From the NCBI GenBank assembly GCA_002407865.1, contig DHPI01000038.1, forward strand, positions 44,746 through 50,291: DNA of 5,546 nt. Reading direction: 5' to 3'. The translations under genes were made by a program, and so were the position numbers. Positions within the stretch are counted from its first letter, which is position 1. Every line of letters starts with the position of its first letter. Shown piece after piece: positions 1-5,546 of the stretch. The DNA is from Spirochaetia bacterium UBA5368. Its GTDB lineage: Bacteria > Spirochaetota > UBA4802 > UBA5368. The notes below the pieces were generated by a model. The model did not search any database. It was not told where the DNA came from and saw only the letters and a list, made by a program, of their open reading frames with translations.

Positions 1-906
1 GGGCTTGTCGATGCCCATGCCGAATGCGTTTGTGGCGAGCATCAGTGATTGCTTCGATTCAATAAATCGCTTCTGCACCTTTCTTTTCGCATCGGGATCG
101 AGCTTGCCGTGGTAGATGAAGTACTTTTGTTTCTTCATGTCGAGAAACGCGGCGAACTTTTCGATGCTTGCGATAAGGTTGAAATAGACAACTATACTGC
201 CCTGCGTTTTTTTAACGAGATCGTATATGGCGTCGAATTTATCGCTTTCATCTATGAAATCCATTACCCGGAGAGAGAGGTTGGGACGGCAGATGCCCTC
301 GTTGAACACCTGTACTTCATCGGCGGGAATCCCCGTTTTTCGTATAATGTCCGCCTCGACCTCGCGTGTCGCCGTTGCCGTCAGCGCTATCGTTACTGGG
401 TTTCCCAGCACGGTTCTGATCTCCTCTATGCGGGAATAATCCGGCCTGAAATCGTTGCCCCACTGGCTGACACAGTGAGCCTCGTCGACTGCGAGGAGTG
501 AAATAGCCCTTGATTGCAGGCACTCAATGAAATGCTTTTTTCTGAACCGCTCGGGGGCTACATATAGAATTTTGTAGCGGCCGTTGCGGATATTGTGGTA
601 GCGCTTTTCCCTTTCGCTTTTGCTAAGCGACGAATTGATATACGACGCGTCGATACCGAGCTTTATCAACTGGTCGACCTGGTCTTTCATGAGGGCGATA
701 AGCGGTGAAAGCACAATTGTGAGGCCGTCGAGAAGCAGCGCCGGAAGCTGGTAGCACAGCGATTTTCCCATGCCGGTCGGCATTAGCACAAGGCAATGCT
801 TTCCGTCAAGGATGCGCGTAATGATCTCCTTCTGTGATGCCCTGAATTCTGTGGCATGAAATGTTTCATTCAATATGCGGTATATCGATTCGTCGGTATA
901 TTCCAT
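1..906 (-). CDS. recQ: RecQ-family ATP-dependent DNA helicase, 5' part (truncated by window edge)
   Basis: This is the N-terminal 302 codons of a superfamily 2 helicase of the RecQ type, which unwinds DNA 3'-to-5' in recombination and replication-fork repair in the cytoplasm. Reading the minus strand from ATG at 906 gives an open frame to base 1. Visible motifs in order: motif 0 (F21-R22 with Q25), Walker A PTGMGKS at 43-49, motif Ia SPLIALMKDQV at 67-77, DEAH box at 141-144 followed by the RecQ aromatic-rich loop (CVSQWGNDFRPDY, 145-157), motif III TATAT at 176-180, a motif IV region near 239-251, and the motif V sequence ATNAFGMGIDKP at 291-302, where the window ends. Motif VI, the zinc-binding/winged-helix part and any HRDC domain would lie outside the window. 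An AGGA about 6 bases upstream supports the start. Oddities: the loop has Asn151 where RecQ proteins usually have His, and motif IV reads VVYFNLIAS rather than the common I(V)YC-SR form. The family assignment is very secure; whether it is the orthologue of E. coli recQ or a paralogue is less so. Confidence 0.93.
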   Translation of the reverse strand, partial: MEYTDESIYRILNETFHATEFRASQKEIITRILDGKHCLVLMPTGMGKSLCYQLPALLLDGLTIVLSPLIALMKDQVDQLIKLGIDASYINSSLSKSEREKRYHNIRNGRYKILYVAPERFRKKHFIECLQSRAISLLAVDEAHCVSQWGNDFRPDYSRIEEIRTVLGNPVTIALTATATREVEADIIRKTGIPADEVQVFNEGICRPNLSLRVMDFIDESDKFDAIYDLVKKTQGSIVVYFNLIASIEKFAAFLDMKKQKYFIYHGKLDPDAKRKVQKRFIESKQSLMLATNAFGMGIDKP

Positions 907-1003
907 GGTATTCCTGTATTGTTTTTTATGCTTTCCAGTCACAGCATTCTAACGTGCCCGGAATGCTTCGTGCGGTGCTTGAAAAACGCATCAATGATGG
1001 CGG

Positions 1004-1033
1004 CGCATGTCGCGAATGTCTTCGACATATGCG
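1004..1033. repeat. Imperfect inverted repeat (possible hairpin)
   Basis: CGCATGTCG (1004-1012) can pair with CGACATATGCG (1023-1033) as nine base pairs with a two-base bulge and a ten-base loop. Within it, ATGTC-TTC-GACAT (1016-1028) forms an alternative five-pair hairpin. There is no following T-run on the plus strand, so it does not look like an intrinsic terminator. It lies about 100 bases upstream of the recQ start and well upstream of the proposed kdp promoter. It could be a binding site or chance. Confidence 0.3.
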
Positions 1034-1179
1034 ATTACCTGTGAAATACGTCAAGCACGAAGTATAGCGTCGGTAACAGCCAAACACCAGAAACTATGCG
1101 CGGCGGTAAAATTCGAACTGCACGTTTCGACAGCGTGATGCGCGGACTAATGCAGTGTTGCGGTGGTATTGATGTTTGA

Positions 1180-1218
1180 TTTTAACAATTTTTTAACGGG
1201 TTCGTCAGTATAGTTAAC
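1180..1218 (+). promoter_or_regulatory. Phased TTAAC direct repeats, candidate operator for the kdp operon
   Basis: TTTTAAC occurs at 1180-1186 and again at 1191-1197, exactly 11 bases apart, and a third TTAAC lies at 1214-1218, 21 bases further on, partly overlapping the proposed -10. Repeats spaced by one and about two helical turns on the same strand are the usual pattern for dimeric OmpR/PhoB-family response regulators, and the known kdp activator KdpE belongs to that family and binds a T-rich site upstream of kdp in E. coli. That this is a KdpE site is inference: the regulator gene is not in the window and the motif differs from the E. coli site. Confidence 0.4.
1209..1214 (+). promoter_or_regulatory. 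Probable -10 element of the kdp promoter
   Basis: TATAGT matches the sigma-70 -10 consensus at five of six positions and lies about 77 bases upstream of kdpF. No good -35 is found 16 to 18 bases upstream; that place is occupied by the AT-rich TTTTAAC repeats. A good -10 with a poor -35 fits an activator-dependent promoter, as kdp is in enterobacteria. Transcription would begin near 1220-1222, giving a leader of about 70 bases. A weaker alternative pair is TTGCGG (1158-1163) with TTTAAC (1181-1186). Confidence 0.4.
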
Positions 1219-1278
1219 ACACAGAAAATAGACAGACGTAAGGGAATATCATATCTTTCATTCAATCCTGTCAGTATC

Positions 1279-1283
1279 GGAGG
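1279..1283 (+). promoter_or_regulatory. Ribosome binding site of kdpF
   Basis: GGAGG lies seven bases before the ATG at 1291. This strong Shine-Dalgarno sequence at ideal spacing is the main evidence, with the peptide itself, that the tiny kdpF frame is translated. Confidence 0.8.
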
Positions 1284-1290
1284 CAGCATT

Positions 1291-1380
1291 ATGACGTATC
1301 TATTGATTGCCTGCAGCATACTCGGTTTTGCGGCGGTAATGTATCTCTGGTATTCGATTTTTTTCCCTGAGAAATTTTAG
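1291..1380 (+). CDS. kdpF: KdpF, small membrane subunit of the K+-transporting ATPase
   Basis: This 29-codon frame encodes a single hydrophobic helix (about residues 3-25) ending in FFPEKF, then stop. KdpF of E. coli is also 29 residues, begins with a hydrophobic span with a Tyr-rich second half (GYLVYAL) and ends in NAEAF; the corresponding part here is MYLWYSIFFPEKF. In E. coli KdpF is a peptide subunit at the edge of KdpA in the inner membrane that stabilises the KdpFABC complex and is not strictly essential. Position supports the call: it directly precedes kdpA, 14 bases apart, and has a strong GGAGG ribosome binding site. The kdpA Shine-Dalgarno sequence overlaps the kdpF stop codon, suggesting translational coupling. 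The gene is shorter than most gene-finder cut-offs and is easily missed. Conservation of such a short peptide is weak, so the call rests on size, topology, C-terminal pattern and context together. Confidence 0.87.
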   Translation: MTYLLIACSILGFAAVMYLWYSIFFPEKF

Positions 1381-1384
1381 AGGA
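1379..1384 (+). promoter_or_regulatory. Ribosome binding site of kdpA, overlapping the kdpF stop
   Basis: AGAGGA spans the kdpF stop codon and lies ten bases before the GTG at 1395. It decides the kdpA start: the ATG at 1384 in another frame runs into TGA after four codons, and no in-frame ATG lies upstream. A terminating ribosome on kdpF would sit on this site, which suggests coupling. Confidence 0.6.
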
Positions 1385-1394
1385 TGCGACAATT

Positions 1395-3080
1395 GTGAAA
1401 GAAATAGTGGAGATAGTATTCTTTTTTACCGTACTTATTATTCTTGTGCCGATTTTCGGTTGGTACATGGCAAAGGTGTTTGCCGGCGAAAAAAACCTGT
1501 TGAGTCCCGTTATGCTTCCCGCGGAACGATTGGCGTACCGCATTGCAGGAATACGGCATAATGAGGAAATGAACTGGAAGGAATATCTGACGGCATTGCT
1601 TGTTTTCAATGCCGCGGGATTCATCGTCGTTTTTGTACTGCAATTGTATCAAAAAAGCCTGCCGCTCAATCCGGAGCGGCTCGGGAACATTGCCCCCGCG
1701 CTGGCCTTCAACACGGCGGTCAGTTTTATGACGAACACGAACTGGCAGGCGTATTCCGGCGAAAGTACGCTTTCGTATTTTACACAGATGATCGGCCTTA
1801 CCGTGCAGAACTTTCTCAGCGCTGCAACGGGAATTGCGGCGTTTCTCGCGATGACGCGCGGGCTGACACGAAAGGAAACATCGTTAATTGGAAATTTCTG
1901 GATAGATGTCTCGCGCTCGGTTCTCTATGTGTTGCTGCCGCTTTCCATCGTTTTGTCGATTGCGCTCGCCGGACAGGGGGTGGTGCAGACGTTTGCTCCT
2001 TATGCGCACGTTACTACCCTGGAGGGGGATCATCAGGTTATCCCGCTGGGGCCCGCCGCCTCACAGGTGGCAATAAAACAGCTCGGTACGAACGGGGGCG
2101 GATATTTCGGCGCGAACAGCGCACACCCGCTCGAGAATCCGACGGCGGTCAGCAATTTTTTGGAAATGCTCGCAATACTTCTCATCCCGATAGCGCTTGT
2201 GTTTACCTATGGCAGGCTCGTCGGGTCGCGGCGCCAGGGATTTGCCATTTTCGCGGCAATGATGCTGCTTCTGCTGGCGGGACTGTCGGTCATGCTCCTG
2301 GGTGAGCATATGGCCAATCCGATCTTCGCGGATACGCCCCTCCTTGAAGGAAAGGAGCTTCGTTTTGGTATTGGGAATAGTATACTCTGGGGCCAGGCAA
2401 CCACGTGCGCCTCGAACGGTTCGGTTAACGCGATGCACGACAGCTTTACCCCTCTTGCGGGGATGATTGCAATGCTCAACATGATGCTGGGGGAGGTTGT
2501 TTTCGGCGGTGTCGGCGCCGGTTTGTACGGAATGCTTATGTTCGTCTTCGTTGCCGTATTTATTGCGGGCCTCATGGTAGGAAGGACCCCGGAATACCTC
2601 GGGAAAAAAATTGAAAAACGAGAGGTGCAGGCATCGGTAGTCGGCATTCTGGTGCCGGGCGCGGTTATACTGCTTTTTTCGGCGATTGCATCCGCAACCG
2701 GAGCGGGCCTTTCAAGCCTGGGGAACAGGGGGCCGCACGGCCTGTCCGAGATTCTCTACGCGTTTTCGTCGGCAGCGGGAAACAATGGGAGCGCGTTTGC
2801 GGGATTAAACGCCAATACGGATTTCTATAACATAATGACCGGCATCGCCATGCTGGTTGGTCGTTTTGCCGTGATTGTCCCCGCCGTGATAATCGGCGGA
2901 ACGATGGCGAAAAAGAAAATTATTCCCGGAAGCGAAGGCACGTTCCGCACCGACAGCCTGATGTTCGTATTCCTTCTTATCGGCGTCATTGTTGTCGTGG
3001 GGGCGCTTACCTTTTTCCCTGCGCTCACGCTTGGGCCGATTGTGGATCATTTGCTGCTGATGAAGGGCAAATTCTTTTAG
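1395..3080 (+). CDS. kdpA: KdpA, potassium-binding and translocating subunit
   Basis: KdpA is the K+-selective, channel-like subunit of the KdpFABC pump in the cytoplasmic membrane, related to the Trk/Ktr/HKT K+ transporter superfamily. The protein is 561 residues (E. coli 557) and strongly hydrophobic, with about ten membrane spans. All four selectivity-filter segments are visible: [11 protein letters not shown] at 113-123, [15 protein letters not shown] at 231-245, [14 protein letters not shown] at 338-351 and [10 protein letters not shown] at 462-471. The filter Gln of E. coli (Q116) is kept as Q118. Other family signatures are [15 protein letters not shown] (366-380) and [12 protein letters not shown] (396-407). 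The GTG start is chosen because the N-terminal helix begins immediately, as in other KdpA proteins, and a Shine-Dalgarno sequence precedes it. The protein looks complete and intact, with nothing to suggest loss of function. It is 14 bases after kdpF and 19 before kdpB, so very likely in the same transcript. Confidence 0.98.
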   Translation: MKEIVEIVFFFTVLIILVPIFGWYMAKVFAGEKNLLSPVMLPAERLAYRIAGIRHNEEMNWKEYLTALLVFNAAGFIVVFVLQLYQKSLPLNPERLGNIAPALAFNTAVSFMTNTNWQAYSGESTLSYFTQMIGLTVQNFLSAATGIAAFLAMTRGLTRKETSLIGNFWIDVSRSVLYVLLPLSIVLSIALAGQGVVQTFAPYAHVTTLEGDHQVIPLGPAASQVAIKQLGTNGGGYFGANSAHPLENPTAVSNFLEMLAILLIPIALVFTYGRLVGSRRQGFAIFAAMMLLLLAGLSVMLLGEHMANPIFADTPLLEGKELRFGIGNSILWGQATTCASNGSVNAMHDSFTPLAGMIAMLNMMLGEVVFGGVGAGLYGMLMFVFVAVFIAGLMVGRTPEYLGKKIEKREVQASVVGILVPGAVILLFSAIASATGAGLSSLGNRGPHGLSEILYAFSSAAGNNGSAFAGLNANTDFYNIMTGIAMLVGRFAVIVPAVIIGGTMAKKKIIPGSEGTFRTDSLMFVFLLIGVIVVVGALTFFPALTLGPIVDHLLLMKGKFF

Positions 3081-3084
3081 AAAC

Positions 3085-3088
3085 GGAG
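3085..3088 (+). promoter_or_regulatory. Ribosome binding site of kdpB
   Basis: GGAG in the short kdpA-kdpB gap lies eleven bases before the ATG at 3100, a little further than ideal. It supports the ATG at 3100, whose product aligns with the usual KdpB N-terminus. Confidence 0.55.
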
Positions 3089-3099
3089 ATGTTACGCCG

Positions 3100-5187
3100 A
3101 TGAGCACCCGAAAAAATATTACATTTCTCGACCGAACATTGATACAAAGGGCGGTTGTCGATTCATTCAAAAAAATGCATCCCCGCACTCAGGTTAAGAA
3201 TCCCGTCATAATGATGGTTTCAACGGGGGCGGCTTTTACTACCTGCATAATACTGGTTGACGCCTTTCATGGCCGTTTCCCGGCTTTCAATATACAGATC
3301 GCCCTGTGGCTCTGGTTTACGGTACTGTTTGCAAATTTTGCCGAAGCGATAGCAGAAGGGCGCGGCAGGGCCCGTGCAGATAGCCTGAAAAGCGCAAAAT
3401 CCGGAAGCGTTGCGCGGATGATAACCGACAGCAGGGAATTAAAAATTCCCGCATCGGAGTTGAAGAGAAACGACATAGTCGTGTGCGAGGCCGGCGACCT
3501 GATTCCGGGGGACGGCGAGGTAATAGAAGGGATTGCCAGCGTCGATGAATCGGCCATCACCGGGGAATCTGCGCCGGTGATACGCGAGAGCGGCGGCGAC
3601 CGGAGCGCCGTAACCGCAGGAACGAGGGTGCTTTCCGATCGCATACTCGTACGCATCGTATCTGAATCTGGAAAAACATTTCTTGACAGGATGATCGCGC
3701 TTATAGAAGGGGCTGCGCGGCAGAAGACCCCCAACGAGATCGCGCTGACCATTTTGCTTTCAAGTCTCTCGTTTATTCTGCTGATCGCGGTAATGACCCT
3801 TTACCCGTTTTCGCTTTACAGCGCGAATGCTTCGGGCTCAGGTATGCCGGAATATCTCACTATTCCGATACTCATTGCGCTTCTCGTTTGCCTTATTCCG
3901 ACCACGATAGGGGGGCTTCTCAGCGCGATCGGCATTAGCGGCATGGACAGGCTGATACGGCACAATGTCATCGCCATGAGCGGCAAGGCGATCGAGGCGG
4001 CGGGCGATATCGACGTGCTGCTGCTCGACAAGACCGGCACCATTACCATAGGAAACCGGATGGCGTCGGATTTCATTCCCGCGCACGGGGTAGACGTGTC
4101 GAGACTGGCATCGGCGGCGCAGTTATCGTCGCTTGCCGATGAAACGCCGGAGGGGCGGTCTATCGTAGTGCTTGCGAAGGATCTCTTCAATCTGAGGGCA
4201 GGCGATGTGCGAAACACGAACGCCAGGTTTATTCCGTTCAGCGCGCAGACCGGAATGAGCGGCGTCGATATTCCCGTACCGGGCGGGATGCGCCGCATAC
4301 GAAAGGGCGCCGCCGAAGCAATGGGGAACTATATTGCCGGGATCGGCGGCGCATATCCTCCCGAGGTTTCCCAGGCGGTGGAGACTGTCAGCAGAAGCGG
4401 GGGAACCCCGCTCGTGGTGTCGGAGGGAAAGGACATAGTCGGTGTGATTCATTTAAAAGATGTCGTCAAGGGCGGTATCCGTGAACGCTTTGAAGATTTG
4501 CGGAAGATGGGCATCCGAACCGTGATGATTACAGGAGACAACAAGCTTACCGCGGCGGCGATTGCCGCGGAAGCGGGCGTTGATGATTTTATCGCGGAGG
4601 CCACGCCCGAGACAAAGCTTGTGCGCATACGGGACGAACAGGCGGAGGGACATCTTGCCGCCATGATCGGCGATGGCACCAACGACGCCCCGGCGCTTGC
4701 GCAGGCCGATGTGGGCGTGGCCATGAACAGCGGCACCCAGACGGCGCGCGAAGCGGGCAACATGATCGACCTCGATTCGAACCCCACGAAGCTTATCGAG
4801 ATCGTAGAGATCGGCAAGCAGCTTCTCATGACGCGCGGCTCGCTCACCACGTTCAGCATTGCAAACGATATCGCGAAATACTTCGCGATATTGCCCGCGC
4901 TCTTTGGCGGCCTCTACGCGCAGGCGGGCACTGCGGGCCCCATTGCGGCCATGAACATAATGCGCCTTGCATCGCCTGAAAGCGCCATCTTGAGCGCCGT
5001 AATTTTTAACGCGCTGATTATTGTCGCCCTGATACCGCTGGCGGTCAGGGGTGTTGCGTACCGTCCTGTCGGCGCGAACGCCATACTTGCGCGAAACTTG
5101 TTGATGTACGGGCTTGGCGGGCTTGTTGCACCGTTTATCGGTATAAAAATAATCGATTGGATGGTGGTACTGCTTCGCCTTGTATGA
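3100..5187 (+). CDS. kdpB: KdpB, P-type ATPase (ATP-binding) subunit of the K+ pump
   Basis: KdpB is the catalytic subunit that hydrolyses ATP and couples it to K+ uptake through KdpA; it belongs to the class IA P-type ATPases. The 695-residue protein (E. coli 682) has every catalytic landmark: actuator TGES at 154-157, PTTIGG in the membrane span at 267-272, phosphorylation motif DKTGT at 310-314 (Asp310 phosphorylated), KGA of the nucleotide-binding domain at 402-404, MITGDN at 476-481, and the hinge motif GDGTNDAPA at 524-532. Asp590 and Lys593 in [11 protein letters not shown] match the membrane charge pair known in E. coli (D583/K586). Ser157 matches the E. coli serine (S162) whose phosphorylation inhibits the pump. 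Compared with E. coli there are short insertions between the third and fourth spans (about 243-251) and near 607-615. Odd point: at residue 385 Gly replaces the Arg of the usual AQ(S/T)RMSG motif in the nucleotide-binding domain. The gene is otherwise intact, 22 bases before kdpC. Confidence 0.98.
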   Translation: MSTRKNITFLDRTLIQRAVVDSFKKMHPRTQVKNPVIMMVSTGAAFTTCIILVDAFHGRFPAFNIQIALWLWFTVLFANFAEAIAEGRGRARADSLKSAKSGSVARMITDSRELKIPASELKRNDIVVCEAGDLIPGDGEVIEGIASVDESAITGESAPVIRESGGDRSAVTAGTRVLSDRILVRIVSESGKTFLDRMIALIEGAARQKTPNEIALTILLSSLSFILLIAVMTLYPFSLYSANASGSGMPEYLTIPILIALLVCLIPTTIGGLLSAIGISGMDRLIRHNVIAMSGKAIEAAGDIDVLLLDKTGTITIGNRMASDFIPAHGVDVSRLASAAQLSSLADETPEGRSIVVLAKDLFNLRAGDVRNTNARFIPFSAQTGMSGVDIPVPGGMRRIRKGAAEAMGNYIAGIGGAYPPEVSQAVETVSRSGGTPLVVSEGKDIVGVIHLKDVVKGGIRERFEDLRKMGIRTVMITGDNKLTAAAIAAEAGVDDFIAEATPETKLVRIRDEQAEGHLAAMIGDGTNDAPALAQADVGVAMNSGTQTAREAGNMIDLDSNPTKLIEIVEIGKQLLMTRGSLTTFSIANDIAKYFAILPALFGGLYAQAGTAGPIAAMNIMRLASPESAILSAVIFNALIIVALIPLAVRGVAYRPVGANAILARNLLMYGLGGLVAPFIGIKIIDWMVVLLRLV

Positions 5188-5198
5188 TAAATTTGGAC

Positions 5199-5203
5199 GA
5201 GGG
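5199..5203 (+). promoter_or_regulatory. Ribosome binding site of kdpC
   Basis: GAGGG lies six bases before the ATG at 5210 in the 22-base gap after kdpB. It fixes the kdpC start, and the hydrophobic N-terminal segment follows directly. Confidence 0.65.
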
Positions 5204-5209
5204 CCCATA

Positions 5210-5546
5210 ATGAAAACATGTGGAGTGTCGATCAAATTTCTCATGGTAATGACATTTATCACAGGGGTGCTCTATCCGGCGGCGATAACCGGAATCGCGC
5301 GGCTCGCATTTCACGAAAAGGCTGCGGGGAGCATCATTACGCTGGATGGAAAACCGTCCGGCGCTACACTGATCGCGCAAAAATTTACCATGGAAAAGTA
5401 TTTCATGCCCAGGCCCTCGGCCTCCGGTTATGCGGCGGTTCCATCCGGACCGAGCAATATGGCAATCACCAGCGCCGGGCTGAAGGAGCTTTACGATATC
5501 CGGGTAAAGTACTGGCGGGAATTGATTGCCGGACATCAGCGGAGCA
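5210..5546 (+). CDS. kdpC: KdpC, accessory subunit of the K+ pump, 5' part (truncated by window edge)
   Basis: KdpC has one N-terminal membrane span and a periplasmic/extracytoplasmic domain, and is needed for assembly and high-affinity function of KdpFABC. The window holds the first 112 codons of a protein that is about 190 residues in E. coli. Visible: a hydrophobic span at about residues 8-31 containing the family's TG-x-YP pattern (TGVLYP, 18-23), then GSII (40-43), GATLIAQKF (51-59), YFMPRPSASGY (64-74) and SGPSNMAIT (79-87). These match the KdpC pattern GS-x-LIGQ-x-F, YF-x-x-RPSA and SGGSN in order. Oddities: LIAQ replaces the common LIGQ, SGPSN replaces SGGSN, and the link between RPSA and SG-x-SN is shorter than in E. 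coli. Short links of this kind probably occur in other KdpC proteins, so this need not be abnormal. The 3' part lies outside the window. Confidence 0.95.
   Translation, partial: MKTCGVSIKFLMVMTFITGVLYPAAITGIARLAFHEKAAGSIITLDGKPSGATLIAQKFTMEKYFMPRPSASGYAAVPSGPSNMAITSAGLKELYDIRVKYWRELIAGHQRS

Larger units (their letters stand above)
907..1290. other. Intergenic region between divergent recQ and kdp operon
   Basis: This 384-base stretch separates the two divergent start codons and must hold both promoters. I see no convincing gene in it: short plus-strand frames beginning around 856-861 overlap the recQ coding region and have no ribosome binding site or recognisable protein. The half nearest recQ is of mixed composition and has an imperfect inverted repeat at 1004-1033. 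The half nearest kdpF becomes AT-rich from about 1170 and carries phased TTAAC repeats and a good -10 hexamer. For recQ, a weak promoter could be TTAGAA and CATAAA on the minus strand 20 to 50 bases upstream of its ATG, but the match is poor and I do not call it. No RNA gene was recognised. Confidence 0.7.

Noticed and set aside
49..501. Plus-strand open frame of 150 codons
   Set aside because: It lies wholly opposite the recQ coding region, whose minus-strand frame shows all the helicase motifs; the plus-strand peptide has no recognisable domain.
907..1000. LexA (SOS) operator upstream of recQ
   Set aside because: No CTGT-N8-ACAG or similar palindrome is present near the recQ start; isolated CTGT and ACAG words are not properly spaced.
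856..1067. Two short plus-strand frames of 62 and 68 codons
   Set aside because: They begin inside recQ on the opposite strand, have no ribosome binding site, and overlap each other in different frames with no family resemblance.
1096..1145. Direct repeat ATGCGCGG at 1096-1103 and 1138-1145, 42 bases apart
   Set aside because: Two copies of an eight-base GC-rich word are weak evidence, and they lie well upstream of the proposed promoter. The spacing of about four helical turns is noted but could be chance.
1040..1290. A c-di-AMP (ydaO-type) riboswitch upstream of the potassium operon
   Set aside because: Such riboswitches can control K+ transporter genes, so I looked for the conserved core, but none of its characteristic sequence blocks is present, and the likely leader of about 70 bases is too short.
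3081..3099. Terminator or extra gene between kdpA and kdpB
   Set aside because: The 19-base gap holds only the kdpB ribosome binding site, with no inverted repeat.
4453..5262. Long minus-strand frame of 269 codons
   Set aside because: It is antisense to kdpB and the start of kdpC, which are certain; the peptide is rich in Arg/His as expected of a shadow frame in GC-leaning DNA.

Overview
The window is bacterial DNA of moderate, slightly GC-leaning composition, densely coded. It holds two divergently transcribed units separated by about 384 bases. On the minus strand is the 5' part of a RecQ-family DNA helicase gene, which runs off the left edge. On the plus strand is the start of a high-affinity potassium uptake operon, kdpF-kdpA-kdpB-kdpC, with kdpC cut by the right edge. 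The species cannot be read from the window. Gene order kdpFABC is the standard bacterial one, and nothing here (no rRNA, no lineage marker) fixes the phylum.

Layout: 1-906 (minus) recQ-like helicase, N-terminal 302 codons; 907-1290 intergenic, containing a probable kdp promoter and a set of phased TTAAC repeats that could be a response-regulator operator; 1291-1380 kdpF (29 codons, a very small membrane peptide gene); 1395-3080 kdpA (561 codons, GTG start); 3100-5187 kdpB (695 codons); 5210-5546 kdpC (first 112 codons).

The four kdp genes make one machine. KdpA is the K+-selective channel-like subunit, KdpB the P-type ATPase that powers transport, KdpC the single-span accessory subunit, and KdpF a small stabilising peptide. 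The genes are separated by only 14, 19 and 22 bases, each with its own Shine-Dalgarno sequence, and no terminator is visible between them, so they are very probably co-transcribed. The usual sensor/regulator pair kdpDE is not in the window; it could lie downstream of kdpC or elsewhere.

This is mostly an ordinary housekeeping/stress region and I do not see a new biological system. The points worth a second look are a helically phased TTAAC repeat set upstream of kdpF, a non-conservative Arg-to-Gly change in the nucleotide-binding domain of KdpB, and deviations from consensus in the RecQ motifs.
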